A stretch of DNA of 64,000 bases from JAIBJN01 sp963842305 (GCA_963842305.1 CAWJFW010000007.1:62001-126000), one strand, 5' to 3'. Positions 35,614 to 45,013 are shown, numbered from the stretch's first letter. Numbers and translations: made by a program. Notes: generated by a model from the sequence alone, not told the origin.

Positions 35614-36579
35614 ATGTTTCACGTTCGCGTGATCGCTCCTGCCGAGGAGGCGCGACGCGCGCTCCACCTGTTCGAGGCGGCGCTCGGCGTCACCAACGTC
35701 GTCCACCAGCCCGACTACGCGCGCAAGCCCGCCGGAGACCTCGTCGCCGCCGACGTGGCACGCGAAGCGACGAGCGTCCTGCTGACCGACCTGCAGGAGC
35801 TCGGAATCGATCGAGACGGAGCCGTAACGGTGCTTCCGATCGAGGTGGCGATCTCGCGCGAGGTCGACGCGATGCACGCGCAGACGTACGGATCGAGCGG
35901 TGGCGCGGTCGTCTGGCAGGAGGTGACCGCCCGGACGTCCGAGTGGACGGAGCTCGACGGCGAGTACCTCGTCTTCATGGCACTGGCGGCGATCATCGCC
36001 GCGGTCGGGCTCGTGACCGACTCGGTCGTGCTCATCATCGGAGCCATGATCCTCGGGCCCGACTTCGGGCCCATTGCAGGCATCTGCGTCGCCCTCACGT
36101 CCCGAGACAAGGCTGCGCTCAGACGGTCGCTGGCAGCCCTCGCGATCGGCTTTGCCGTTGCGGCGGTCACCGCCTGGCTCTTCACCGCGCTCGCGCGCGC
36201 CACCGGGCTCGCCCCGGAAACGCTCAGCCATCCGATTCAGACCGCGTTCGTCGCGGATCCGAACCGCTGGTCGATCGTCGTCGCCCTCGCGGCCGGAGTC
36301 GCCGGGATGCTATCCCTGACGACGGTGAAATCCGGAGCGCTCGTCGGCGTGCTCGTCTCGATCACGACGATCCCCGCGCTCGCGAACATGGGCGTCGCGA
36401 CGGCCTACCACGACTGGGGCGAGGTCAGGGGCGCGACGCTCCAGCTCGCCGCGAACGTGGCGAGCATCATTGCCGCCGGCATCGTCACGCTTGTCATTCA
36501 GCAAGCGCTCTATCGGCGCAGTGTGCGCAGACACCGATCCGGGCCCGGACGGCGGGCCGCGGGGCTTCCCGGCGCCTAG
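35614..36579 (+). CDS. DUF389 membrane protein
   Basis: The product is 321 residues. A cytoplasmic domain (1-115) begins MFHVRVIAPAEEARRALHLF. The DUF389 membrane core follows with LAAIIAAVGLVTDSVVLII, GAMILGPDFGPIAGICVAL and VSITTIPALANMGVA (six membrane segments). The family is uncharacterised and suspected to transport small molecules. It follows the antiporter by 112 bases on the same strand. Confidence 0.88.
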   Translation: MFHVRVIAPAEEARRALHLFEAALGVTNVVHQPDYARKPAGDLVAADVAREATSVLLTDLQELGIDRDGAVTVLPIEVAISREVDAMHAQTYGSSGGAVVWQEVTARTSEWTELDGEYLVFMALAAIIAAVGLVTDSVVLIIGAMILGPDFGPIAGICVALTSRDKAALRRSLAALAIGFAVAAVTAWLFTALARATGLAPETLSHPIQTAFVADPNRWSIVVALAAGVAGMLSLTTVKSGALVGVLVSITTIPALANMGVATAYHDWGEVRGATLQLAANVASIIAAGIVTLVIQQALYRRSVRRHRSGPGRRAAGLPGA

Positions 36580-36636
36580 CTGCGACTCGTACCGGCCGTC
36601 GGGCGGGTGGTACGGTCCCGGCGACGGAGGTGGCGG

Positions 36637-39600
36637 ATGGAGTTCCGGATTCTCGGGCCGCTCGAAGCCGAAATCGGGGGTCAGCTCCTTCCGCTTCGCG
36701 GGCGGCGACAGCGGGCTCTACTCGCGTTGCTGCTCCTGAACGCGAACGAAGTCGTGCCAGACGACCGTCTGCTCGAGGATCTTTGGGGAGCCGAGCCGCC
36801 AAGCAGTGGCCGTGCCGCGCTCCGGGTTCGCGTATCGCAGCTACGCAAGGCACTCGGGGAGGGCGGCAGCTCTCTCCTGACCCGCCCGCCCGGCTACGTT
36901 CTCCACGTCGAGCACGACCGGATCGACGCGCGCCTGTTCGAGCGCCTGCTCGGGGCGGGCCGCAAGCAGCTGGCCGAGGGATCCCCCCAGATGGCGGCGT
37001 TGACCCTCCGGGAGGCGCTCGCGCTCTGGCGCGGCCCCGCGCTCGCCGACCTCGCCTACGAATCGTTCACCCAGCCGGAGATCGCCCGGCTCGAGGAGCT
37101 CCGGCGGGCCGGGCTCGAAGAGCAAATCGAGGCCGACCTCGCACTCGGCCGCCACCCCGAGCTCGTCGGCGAGCTGGAGTCGCTCGTTGCCGCCGAGCCG
37201 CTGCGAGAGCGACTCCGCGGCCAGCTCATGCTCGCCCTCTACCGCTCGGGCCGGCAGGCCGATGCGCTCGCCGCCTACCGGGACGGCCGCAGGAAGCTGG
37301 TCGACGACCTCGGAATCGAGCCGGGGCGCCCGCTCGCCGAGCTCGAGGCCGCGATCCTCCGCCAGGACCCCGAGCTCGAGCTGCCCGAGCCCGCGCGCGT
37401 CCGCGTCGCCGAAAAGCGCCCGGAGTCGACCCAGGAACGCAAGCTCGTCACCGTGATCGCGGCCGACCTCGGGGCCGTCGGCCCGCTGATCGACGATCCC
37501 GAGCGGGCCGGCCGCCTGCTCGAGCGCCTTTGGGCGGTGGCGGAGACGGAGATCGACGAAGCCGGCGGACGCCTCGAGGTGAGCGCAGGAGGCGCGCTGA
37601 CCGCCGTTTTCGGCGCTCCGGTGGCCCAGGAAGACCATGCCGAGCACGCCCTCCATGCAGCGCTCGCCGTGCGCCACCGGGTCGACGAGTTGTTCGGCGG
37701 CGCACTCGCTCTGCGCGTCGGCGTGGAATCGGGCGAGATCGTGGTCGGGCGCGCCCCGGACGGGGCCTCCTCCCTCGCAGGCGGTGCCCTCACGACGGCG
37801 GCCCGGCTCGGACAGTCCGCAGAAGCAGGCACGATCCTCGTCGGTGAGCGAGCGGCCTCCTCCGCCGCCCGGGCATTCGAGTTCGGCCCCGTCGTGGATC
37901 TCGGGGAAGGGGAGCTCCGCTGCCGGCCGCTCGTGAGGGAGCTTGCGCTGATCGACACGGTTGGTGCGGGCGGCCTGCGCTCTGCGTTCGTCGGCCGTCA
38001 GGGCGAGGTCGACCTCCTCCACTCCCTTTACCGGCGCACGGCCGAGGAGAGCCGGCAGCGTCTCGTGACGGTCACCGGCGACGCCGGGGTCGGAAAGACG
38101 AGGCTGGCGCGGGAGCTCTGGGACTGGCTCGCTGACCAGAGCCCGGAGCCGCTTCGCCGCACCGGCCGCTGCCTCCCATACGGGCGTGGCACGACCTACC
38201 GTCCCCTCGCGGACGTCCTCCGGGAACATCTCGGCCTGCGCGAGAGCGACACGGCCGACGCCGTCCGGCGCCGGCTCGCCGGCCGCGAGATCCTCGGTCT
38301 GACCCTCGGCCTGGAGGTGGCGCCCGACCTGCACCCGCTCGCGGCGCGCGACGAGCTGCAGAGCGCCTGGATCGAGCTGCTCTCGGAGCTCACCGCCGAG
38401 CGGCCCGTCGTCATGCTGGTGGAGGACCTCCACTGGGCCCAGGAACCGCTGCTCGACCTGCTCGAACGGCTTCTGGACGACGTCGACGGGCCCCTGTTCG
38501 TCGTCGCGACAGCACGGCCCGAGCTCGCCGCGAAGCATCCGGCCTGGGGACGGCGACGGGACGCGGCGACGATCTGGCTGGAGCCGCTGTCCGCCGAGGA
38601 GTCCGAGCGCCTGCTCGACGAGCTGCTCGAAGACGACGCGCCGGCCGAGCTGCGGCGTGCCGCGCTCGTCCGCGCGGAAGGCAACCCCTTCTTTCTCGAG
38701 GAGCTCCTCGCAGTCGTCCACGACCGCTCCCTTCCGCTCGAGACCGACGTCCCCGACTCGGTGCAGGCCGTGCTCGCCGCGCGGATCGACCTGCTCCCGC
38801 CCCTCGAGAAGGCCGCTCTCCAGGCGGCGTCGGTGATCGGTCGGGTGTTCTGGAGCGGGCCGATCCGAGAACTGCTCGACGGCGAGTCTCCCGACTTCGC
38901 CGTCCTCGAGGCCCGCGACTTCATCCGGCGGCAGTCGGGCTCGTCGCTGACCGGCGAGCGCGAGTTCGCCTTCAAGCACGCACTCACACGCGAGGTCGCC
39001 TACGCCTCGCTGCCGAAGTTCAGGCGGGCCAGGCTGCACGCGGGCTTCGCCGATTGGCTGGAGCGGACGGCCGAAGGCCGGGACGAAACGGCCGCCTTCC
39101 TCGCCCACCACTACGCCGAGGCAGTTCGACCCGAGGAGGCCGACCTTGGGTGGGCCGGAAACGAGGAGGAGCTCGAGCGCCTCCGGGGCAAGGCGATCGT
39201 CTGGCTCCGACGGGCGGCAGAGCTCGCGGTTTCCCGCTACGAGCTGGACGAGGCCGTGGCCCTCTACGAGCGGGCGCTGGAGCTCGCAGAGGCGGTCGAG
39301 CTGAGGGTCGAGCTGTGGCGGGGCCTGGGCCGCGCCCACGCCCTCAAATACGACGGCGAGGGGCTCTGGGATGCGATGCGAAATGCGATCGAGCTCTGCC
39401 CGGACGAGGAGACGAAGGCCGAGCTCTACGGCGAGTTGGCGCACGAGACGGCCACGCGCTCGGGCATGTGGCGGCGAATGCCCGACTACCCGATGGTCGA
39501 CGAGTGGATCGAGACGGCGTTACGGCTCGCGCCGCCCGACAGCGTGGCGCGGGCACGAGGGCTGATCGCGAAGGGCTTCTGGAACCCCTTCGACGGGTCG

Positions 39601-40473
39601 GCCTATGCCCAGGAGGCGAGCGCCATCGCCGAGCGGCTGGATGACGTCGAGCTGCGGTCGCAAGCATGGGACGTCAGAGGGATCGCGGAATTCGTCGCCG
39701 GTCGCTACGAGCTCGGTCGAGCGTTTGCGGAACGGCGCTTCGAGCTCCTCGACCGGATCTCCGACCCCGACCACCGGGCCGACATCCACTCGGCTCCCAT
39801 CTCGGGCTGCGTGTGGAGCGGGCGCTTCAACGAGGCGCGGCGGCTCGCAGCGGCGCACGATGAGATCACCAGGCCACTGACGCCCCACCACCGGCTCCAC
39901 GGCGTTGCGATCCTCGCCGAGGTCGAGGAGCTGGTCGGCGACTGGGAGCGCGTCCGCGAGCTCGGGCCGCGAACCGAGGAGGCGGTCGCCGAGAACGCCG
40001 CAACCCCCTGCGTCCGGAACGCCCGCTCGCTGCTCGTGTGTGCCGTGGCGAGCGCGCACCTGGGAGACGACGCCACGGCTGCCCGCCTCGAGCGCGCGGC
40101 CGAGGATCTCGGCATCGAGGGCTACGGCGTCGTGCTCGACATCCCGCGAATGCAGCTGGCGCTCGTGCGCGGCGATCTCGACGCTGTCGGGCGCCTCTTG
40201 AAGACGCCGCTTCCGGTTCGCGGCTGGTACCGGGGGTGGATGGCCCTCGCGACGATCATCACCCGCCTCGACGGCCTCGCCGCCGTCGGCGACAGGTCGG
40301 GCGCCGAGCGGGAAGCGGGATCAAACCTCCGCCCGAACACGTACCTCGAGCCGTTCGCCCTGCGGGCGCTCGGGCTCGTTCGGGAGGAGCCAGAGCTGCT
40401 CGAGCGCGCCCTGGCCAGCTTCGAGGCGCTCGGTCTCGAATGGCACGCGGAGCAGACGCGCGCGCTCCTCTAG
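36637..40473 (+). CDS. Large BTAD-type regulator with degenerate cyclase, AAA ATPase and TPR-like repeats
   Basis: 1278 residues from ATG 36637 (GGAGG six bases upstream). Order: OmpR-like DNA-binding domain (1-95, MEFRILGPLEAEIGG); BTAD helical repeats (95-250, ending YRDGRRKLVDDLGIEPG); a class III cyclase-like domain (about 267-440); AAA/STAND ATPase (about 455-830) with Walker A TGDAGVGKTRLA and Walker B VVMLVEDLHWA; then TPR-like helices. The cyclase keeps the first metal Asp (IAADLGAVG), but the second, normally in GDAxMAVFG, is Gly (SAGGALTAVFG), so it is probably catalytically inactive. Such proteins are SARP/LAL-type ATP-sensing activators. Its target is unknown; no biosynthetic cluster adjoins. 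Confidence 0.9.
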   Translation: MEFRILGPLEAEIGGQLLPLRGRRQRALLALLLLNANEVVPDDRLLEDLWGAEPPSSGRAALRVRVSQLRKALGEGGSSLLTRPPGYVLHVEHDRIDARLFERLLGAGRKQLAEGSPQMAALTLREALALWRGPALADLAYESFTQPEIARLEELRRAGLEEQIEADLALGRHPELVGELESLVAAEPLRERLRGQLMLALYRSGRQADALAAYRDGRRKLVDDLGIEPGRPLAELEAAILRQDPELELPEPARVRVAEKRPESTQERKLVTVIAADLGAVGPLIDDPERAGRLLERLWAVAETEIDEAGGRLEVSAGGALTAVFGAPVAQEDHAEHALHAALAVRHRVDELFGGALALRVGVESGEIVVGRAPDGASSLAGGALTTAARLGQSAEAGTILVGERAASSAARAFEFGPVVDLGEGELRCRPLVRELALIDTVGAGGLRSAFVGRQGEVDLLHSLYRRTAEESRQRLVTVTGDAGVGKTRLARELWDWLADQSPEPLRRTGRCLPYGRGTTYRPLADVLREHLGLRESDTADAVRRRLAGREILGLTLGLEVAPDLHPLAARDELQSAWIELLSELTAERPVVMLVEDLHWAQEPLLDLLERLLDDVDGPLFVVATARPELAAKHPAWGRRRDAATIWLEPLSAEESERLLDELLEDDAPAELRRAALVRAEGNPFFLEELLAVVHDRSLPLETDVPDSVQAVLAARIDLLPPLEKAALQAASVIGRVFWSGPIRELLDGESPDFAVLEARDFIRRQSGSSLTGEREFAFKHALTREVAYASLPKFRRARLHAGFADWLERTAEGRDETAAFLAHHYAEAVRPEEADLGWAGNEEELERLRGKAIVWLRRAAELAVSRYELDEAVALYERALELAEAVELRVELWRGLGRAHALKYDGEGLWDAMRNAIELCPDEETKAELYGELAHETATRSGMWRRMPDYPMVDEWIETALRLAPPDSVARARGLIAKGFWNPFDGSAYAQEASAIAERLDDVELRSQAWDVRGIAEFVAGRYELGRAFAERRFELLDRISDPDHRADIHSAPISGCVWSGRFNEARRLAAAHDEITRPLTPHHRLHGVAILAEVEELVGDWERVRELGPRTEEAVAENAATPCVRNARSLLVCAVASAHLGDDATAARLERAAEDLGIEGYGVVLDIPRMQLALVRGDLDAVGRLLKTPLPVRGWYRGWMALATIITRLDGLAAVGDRSGAEREAGSNLRPNTYLEPFALRALGLVREEPELLERALASFEALGLEWHAEQTRALL

Positions 40474-40477
40474 CCGG

Positions 40478-40705
40478 CTACTCGCCGTAGAGCGGGTTCC
40501 AGCGCGTGAGCGTCCAGGTGCCGGCGGGCAGCTCGGCGCGGGCCGCCGCGATGGCGTCGGGGATGCTCTCGCCGCCGCCGATTCCCGATCGCCGCTCGCC
40601 TTCGGGCCCCTCGAACGTGACGTTCAGGAGATGGGCGTTGAAGCGATCGGAAGCGGTCTCTGCACGGGCGCGGAGCGTGAATGCAAGTGCGGTTGCGGGG
40701 CTCAT
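40478..40705 (-). CDS. Small hypothetical protein
   Basis: 75 residues from ATG 40705, chosen because AGGAG lies six bases upstream; a longer reading to 40750 is less likely. The sequence has an amphipathic N-terminal helix (LAFTLRARAETASDRF), then EGPEGERRSGIGGGESIPDAIAAARAEL and ends LTRWNPLYGE. No membrane segment. It looks like a compact alpha/beta cytoplasmic protein, family unknown. It ends convergent to the large regulator, 4 bases beyond its stop. Confidence 0.6.
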   Translation of the reverse strand: MSPATALAFTLRARAETASDRFNAHLLNVTFEGPEGERRSGIGGGESIPDAIAAARAELPAGTWTLTRWNPLYGE

Positions 40706-40822
40706 GGCGTTCTCCTGAGTCTCGATTGGACTGCACGGATGGTGGCTCACCAGGGGCCGCGGCGCCGCCGAGCCAGCCGGCGTCTTCGCGTGCGGTTAAC
40801 CCCCTGCGGGCGGCGCCCTGCT

Positions 40823-41116
40823 CTAGACGGTCAGGAGCTCGTCGAGCACCCGCTCGGCAGGCTGGGCGCGGGAGACGAGAGCCAGGCGCAGTGCGCAGGT
40901 CACGCAGGCGGGCGGAAGGACCGTCGACGCGAGGGCGACTCGGCGCAGGAGCGCGCGCCGCCCGGCAGTCTCACGCTCCCGCCGGGCGCAGAACGTCGCA
41001 AAACGGCCCTCCGGCGTGTCGAGCCAAGCAGCGAGTCCGTGCTCGAACCGATGCCACCTGAGCTCGCGAAAGCTCGAAGCCGTCTCCACGACGAGAGTGT
41101 AAGGGATGCCTGACAA
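40823..41116 (-). CDS. Small hypothetical protein
   Basis: 97 residues from TTG 41116, or about 88 from GTG 41089; no convincing ribosome site for either. Basic and aromatic N-terminal half (FRELRWHRFEHGLAAWLDT) and a C-terminal half with two cysteines in LPPACVTCALRLAL. Codon bias is consistent with coding. No family recognised. Confidence 0.45.
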   Translation of the reverse strand: MSGIPYTLVVETASSFRELRWHRFEHGLAAWLDTPEGRFATFCARRERETAGRRALLRRVALASTVLPPACVTCALRLALVSRAQPAERVLDELLTV

Positions 41117-41157
41117 ACAACGTCAGGATCTCCTACTGAGATTCAGTGGTCGAGGCG

Positions 41158-42579
41158 CTACCAGTGCCAGTGCCAGTGCCACGGCCAGCCCTGGCTCCGG
41201 ATCAGCGTCTGGGGATTGAGGAAGCTGACCCGGTCTGCCTTCGCCTTCACCCACCAGTCGTCCAGCCGGTACACGTTCAGGCCGTCGGTCATGTTGCTCT
41301 CGTAGACGAAGCCGTTGTACCAGTAGCTGCCCCACGCGCCCCCCACCGTCAGAGTGTTCGTCCCGCTCGGGGGAGGGTCGTACCAGGCCAGCGTCTTCGG
41401 TCGCTCGGGATCGGTGAAGTCGACGACGTACGTCCCGCCCTGGTACGCGGCCACGGTGAGAAGATCACGGTTCCGGGTCGGAATCACGCTGACGCTTCCG
41501 ATCGCGCAGTTCTCGTGGGCCGACTGAGCCCGGGGCAGCACCCACGAGCCGAGCAGATCGCCGGAAGACGTGTCGTAGAAGAAGACGCTCTTCGAACGGT
41601 CGGGATCGCCGGCCTGACACGCGGGTTCGACGCCGTTCCCGGGCTCCCAGCCGAGGGCGGTGACGGACCCGTCCTTCGAAAGCGCGGCCGAGTTCCACTT
41701 CGGCACGCCGTCGTGCGTGAACGAGGTCAGGCGCTGCGGCTCGCCGAGGTTGGAGATATCGAAGACGGTCGCCTCCTTGCCCGCGCACACGGCGAGCTTC
41801 GCCCGCCAGGTGAGCAGCACGCCGACGTCCTGGCACGAATGGCCCCCGTCGAGCGGGACGTCGGCCAGGATTTCCGCATCCTCCGGGTGGTGCAACGGCA
41901 CCGAGACGATCTGGAACTTGTCGTGCTCGGAGGAGCACTCCTGCCGCCAGACCGGGTCGTTGTTGTACTCGGGCACGGTCGGGCCGCTCGAGACATAGAG
42001 GAGAACACGGTGGTTCCTCGGGTCAGGCACGACGGTGTGGGTCCGGGAGCCGCAGTCGGTCGGCACCGCTGCGACCAGGTCGTCCGCATCGGCGCGCCAC
42101 GGCTTCCCCACCTCGAAGATCTGGATACCTTCGAAGCCCGAGGCGGCGGGAGGAGCCTCGCAGGTCTCCTCGAGCGTCGTCGCCGCGACCGGGGTGTCGA
42201 CCGACCGGAAGACGAGGTCGCCGTAGACCCCGATGTCACCCTGCGAGCTGCCGCAATCCACCTCGGCGACCGGCTGGGGCCGCCACGGCCTCGAGATGTC
42301 CACGATGCGAAAGCCTCCGTTCCAGGTGCCCTGGTACGCGTAGCGGCCCTGGAAGGCAACGTCCGTGAAGAACGCCTCCTCGAAGGTCTCGACCGGACGG
42401 CTGTCGCCGGTCGCGCCGACGAGAGTGAGACCCTGGAAGCTCGCGCCGCTCGGGCCGCCGGGCCGATGCGCGGCAGCGGGGAGAGTGGCGGCGAGCGCGA
42501 GCAAGAGCCCGATGGCAAGCGCACGACGAATTGTCACTGTCGCATCCGTCCGTTCACGTTCGAAGCTGGGAAATCTCAT
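41158..42579 (-). CDS. Secreted LVIVD/beta-propeller-like protein with Trp-His tail
   Basis: The product is 473 residues. A signal peptide (ALAIGLLLALAATLPAAA, about 19-37) is followed by repeats resembling LVIVD/YVTN propeller blades: YQGTWNGGFRIVDISRPWRP, GFEGIQIFEVGKPW, ATVFDISNLGEPQRL and GTYVVDFTDPERPKTLAWYD. Paired cysteines occur in several blades. The protein ends in PWHWHWHW, an alternating Trp/His tail encoded by TGG/CAC repeats. It is probably extracellular and binding rather than catalytic; the tail could bind metal. Confidence 0.8.
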   Translation of the reverse strand: MRFPSFERERTDATVTIRRALAIGLLLALAATLPAAAHRPGGPSGASFQGLTLVGATGDSRPVETFEEAFFTDVAFQGRYAYQGTWNGGFRIVDISRPWRPQPVAEVDCGSSQGDIGVYGDLVFRSVDTPVAATTLEETCEAPPAASGFEGIQIFEVGKPWRADADDLVAAVPTDCGSRTHTVVPDPRNHRVLLYVSSGPTVPEYNNDPVWRQECSSEHDKFQIVSVPLHHPEDAEILADVPLDGGHSCQDVGVLLTWRAKLAVCAGKEATVFDISNLGEPQRLTSFTHDGVPKWNSAALSKDGSVTALGWEPGNGVEPACQAGDPDRSKSVFFYDTSSGDLLGSWVLPRAQSAHENCAIGSVSVIPTRNRDLLTVAAYQGGTYVVDFTDPERPKTLAWYDPPPSGTNTLTVGGAWGSYWYNGFVYESNMTDGLNVYRLDDWWVKAKADRVSFLNPQTLIRSQGWPWHWHWHW

Positions 42580-42718
42580 GCTGGTTCAGCCCGGACGGAG
42601 AGTCAATCACCCTGTCAGGACGGTGTTGTGCGGACTACGACGAGCCGCGGTCGCACGGGTGAGGCTCAGCGAGCGGGCAACCGCGGACGTTCGCTGCCGC
42701 TGACCGCGAGGACAGCCG

Positions 42719-43150
42719 CTACGTCGCGGTCGAGCCCGACCCGCCCTCGACGAGCTCCTTCAGCCGACCGAGGTCTGCCTCGAGTTGCTTCTGGGCATGG
42801 CGCGTCACGACCGATGCGAGGAGGCGCGCGGTCAGCGCCGTGTAGGTCGTCGCGATGGCCGCCGTAAGTCGTGTTCCGCGCTCCTCCTTCTCGAGACGCT
42901 GCGTGATCGTCGCCTCGAAGGCGTTCGAGACGAGCTCGACGACGAGGGCGTGAGGAGCATCGAACTCGACGAGCTCGGCCTCGAGCTCGATCCGCTGGCC
43001 GTGCTCCTCGAAGACGTCGCGGAAACGGGCGCCCTGCCCGGGCGGCCCTTCGGTGAGCGGCTCGCTCTCGACGAGCGCGCCCATCCACTCGCAGCGCCGC
43101 TCGGAGTCGGCGAGCCACGGAAAGACCTGCCCAGGCGCCGCCGCGATCAC
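42719..43150 (-). CDS. SRPBCC/polyketide-cyclase-like protein
   Basis: 143 residues from GTG 43150. The START-like fold is suggested by IAAAPGQVFPWLADSERRCEWMG, DVFEEHGQRIELEAELVEF and a long C-terminal helix (VVTRHAQKQLEADLGRLKELV). The same frame is open 10 codons further up to a CTG overlapping the preceding stop, giving TVHRNEHSVVIAAAPGQV; this longer N-terminus fits the family better, so the true start may be that CTG (near 43181). Ligand unknown. It forms an apparent operon with the acidic membrane-anchored gene. Confidence 0.7.
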   Translation of the reverse strand: MIAAAPGQVFPWLADSERRCEWMGALVESEPLTEGPPGQGARFRDVFEEHGQRIELEAELVEFDAPHALVVELVSNAFEATITQRLEKEERGTRLTAAIATTYTALTARLLASVVTRHAQKQLEADLGRLKELVEGGSGSTAT

Positions 43151-43176
43151 GACCGAGTGCTCGTTCCGGTGGACGG

Positions 43177-43701
43177 TCAGGGCTTCTCGGGGGAATCGGC
43201 CGAGCGGCGCATCTCCTCCGCGGCAGCCTTGCCCTCCTGATGGATGCGGCGCCGCATCGCCTCGAACTCGTCCTGGGGCGGCTCGGACGGCGGGAGGGTC
43301 GCGGGCGGCGCAGCCTCCTTCGCCGCGTTCGGCGCCTCTTCAGCCGCCGGCTCCGGGTCGGGTTCCGGCGTCGCCTCGACCTCCGCGTCGCCTTGTGCCT
43401 CCTGCGGCTGCTCGGCCTCAGGGCCCTCCGGCGCGGTCTCCGGCTGTTCCGGCTTGCCCGGCTCCGCCGGCGGGGGCTCCTCCACGATCGTCTCGGCGCC
43501 CATCCCTGCGGCTTCGAAGTCGTCCTGGTCGGCCGCGGCCGCACGCGCCTCGGCCAGCTTGCGCCGGAGCTCTTCCGTGCGCTCGTCGGACGGCAGGGCG
43601 GGCGTCTCGGAAGGTCGCTTGAGTCGTGCCAGCACGGTGCCGACCGCCCCGATGACGAGCGCGACCGCCGCAAGTTTCGTCAGTCGCTTCACTTCCTGCA
43701 C
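43177..43701 (-). CDS. Membrane-anchored acidic Pro/Glu-rich protein, hypothetical
   Basis: 174 residues. One N-terminal membrane helix (LAAVALVIGAVGTVLARL, about 10-27) is followed by a charged helix (ERTEELRRKLAEARAAA) and a low-complexity Pro/Glu/Ala region (70-145), ending in a charged helix (DEFEAMRRRIHQEGKAAAEEM). It is likely a disordered cytoplasmic or surface tail on a membrane anchor. It is divergent from the rpsF operon with 141 bases between. Confidence 0.65.
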   Translation of the reverse strand: MQEVKRLTKLAAVALVIGAVGTVLARLKRPSETPALPSDERTEELRRKLAEARAAAADQDDFEAAGMGAETIVEEPPPAEPGKPEQPETAPEGPEAEQPQEAQGDAEVEATPEPDPEPAAEEAPNAAKEAAPPATLPPSEPPQDEFEAMRRRIHQEGKAAAEEMRRSADSPEKP

Positions 43702-43842
43702 TCTTTCATGACAACGAGCCGACCGGCAAGCGGATAGGCGCCGCTATACTCGACTCGCTTCTCGCTTCGCCAGGCGCCGCTGATTCCCGAGCGGCGCGCA
43801 GAAGGCGAGGCCGTTAGACCGAGGGAAGGAGAAACGGGAACT

Positions 43843-44238
43843 GTGAACGCATACGAAATCATGCTGTTGCTCGACGCCGAGCTGGCCGAGGATCGTCAGG
43901 CGGAGATCCTCACGCGCACCCGCGAGCTGGTCACCCAGCGCGGCGGAGCATGGCAGAGCGAGGATTCGTGGGGGCGGCGCAAGCTCGCCTACGAGATCGA
44001 CAAGAAGCCCGAGGCCTTCTACTACCTGCTCCAGTTCGACTGCGACGCCGAGACGCTCGACGAGCTCACGCGCGTCCTCAAGATCACCGACGGCGTCCTC
44101 CGCCACCTGGCGGTGCGCCGGCTGCCCCCAGGGGCGACGATGCCGGCGCGCGAGCCCTCGTCGGCTCCGTCTCGCGAGCGGGAGACGCCGACGGCGGCAG
44201 CGGCTCCGGATCCGGAGCCTGTCCAGACGGCCGACTAG
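43843..44238 (+). CDS. rpsF: Small ribosomal subunit protein bS6
   Basis: 131 residues from a GTG with AAGGAG upstream. Core S6 sequence MNAYEIMLLLDAELAEDR, WGRRKLAYEIDKKPEAFYYLLQF and LKITDGVLRHLAVRR. The last about 30 residues form an Ala/Pro/Glu-rich extension beyond the usual about 100. It heads the conserved rpsF-ssb-rpsR-rplI operon. Confidence 0.97.
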   Translation: MNAYEIMLLLDAELAEDRQAEILTRTRELVTQRGGAWQSEDSWGRRKLAYEIDKKPEAFYYLLQFDCDAETLDELTRVLKITDGVLRHLAVRRLPPGATMPAREPSSAPSRERETPTAAAAPDPEPVQTAD

Positions 44239-44275
44239 ACTAGAACAAACGTTCGACTCGAGGAGTTGAGAACTC

Positions 44276-44719
44276 ATGGCTGGAGACATCAACCGCGTCA
44301 CGCTCGTCGGCCGCCTCACCCGCGACCCCGAGCTTCGTCACCTTCCGTCGGGGACGCCCGTCCTCCAGCTCGGCCTGGCGGTCAACGGACGCCAGAAGGA
44401 CGAGGCCGGCAACTGGACGGACAAGCCCAACTTCTTCGACGTGAAAGTCTTCGGGAACCAGGCCGAGATGTTGTCCCAGCATCTGGCCAAGGGCCGCCGC
44501 GTCGGGATCGACGGACGGCTCGATTGGTCGTCGTGGGAGGCTCAGGACGGCACGAAGCGCTCCAAGGTCGAGGTCGTCGCCTTCCAGGTGCAGTTCCTGG
44601 ACAGCCGCGGCGAGGGCGGCGGCGAGAGCCAGTACATCCCGTCGTCCGACGTCGCCCCGGATCGCGCCGACTTCGCGCCGGCTGGGGCCGCGTCGACCGA
44701 CGACGACATTCCCTTCTAG
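44276..44719 (+). CDS. ssb: Single-stranded DNA-binding protein
   Basis: 147 residues. OB-fold sequences INRVTLVGRLTRDPELRHL, FFDVKVFGNQAEMLSQHLAKG and VGIDGRLDWSSWE. The short C-terminal linker ends in the protein-interaction tip DDDIPF, typical of SSB. It lies between rpsF and rpsR as in most bacteria. Confidence 0.97.
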   Translation: MAGDINRVTLVGRLTRDPELRHLPSGTPVLQLGLAVNGRQKDEAGNWTDKPNFFDVKVFGNQAEMLSQHLAKGRRVGIDGRLDWSSWEAQDGTKRSKVEVVAFQVQFLDSRGEGGGESQYIPSSDVAPDRADFAPAGAASTDDDIPF

Positions 44720-44734
44720 AAAGGCGAGACCGAA

Positions 44735-45013
44735 ATGGCACGAGAGCAACAAAAGCGGCAGCGCCGCACGTCCCCGACGTCCGGGCCGGTCCGGCGCAAG
44801 AGCTGCTACTTCTGCCGCGAGAAGATCGAAGAGGTCGACTACAAGAACTACAACCAGCTCCGGCGCTATGTCTCCGAAAAGGGGAAGATCCGTTCGCGCC
44901 GCATCACCGGCGCGTGCCGTCGCCATCAGAGCCAGATCGCCGTCGCCGTCAAGCGGGCGCGCGAGGTGGCCCTCCTGCCCTACGTCGATTCGCACCACGT
45001 GAGCAGCCGCTGA
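44735..45013 (+). CDS. rpsR: Small ribosomal subunit protein bS18
   Basis: 92 residues. Family core KSCYFCREKIEEVDYKNY, LRRYVSEKGKIRSRRITG and HQSQIAVAVKRAREVALLPY. The CxxC plus a downstream Cys (TGACRRHQ) makes it a cysteine-containing, possibly zinc-binding (C+) form. Its TGA overlaps the rplI ATG by one base. Confidence 0.97.
   Translation: MAREQQKRQRRTSPTSGPVRRKSCYFCREKIEEVDYKNYNQLRRYVSEKGKIRSRRITGACRRHQSQIAVAVKRAREVALLPYVDSHHVSSR

Noticed and set aside
36841..39444. An 867-codon minus-strand open frame
   Set aside because: It lies inside the BTAD/AAA regulator; its translation shows no domains and typical antisense composition, an effect of few stops in GC-rich DNA.
41146..42867. A 573-codon plus-strand open frame
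   Set aside because: Antisense to the LVIVD-type secreted protein gene; no domain in the translation.
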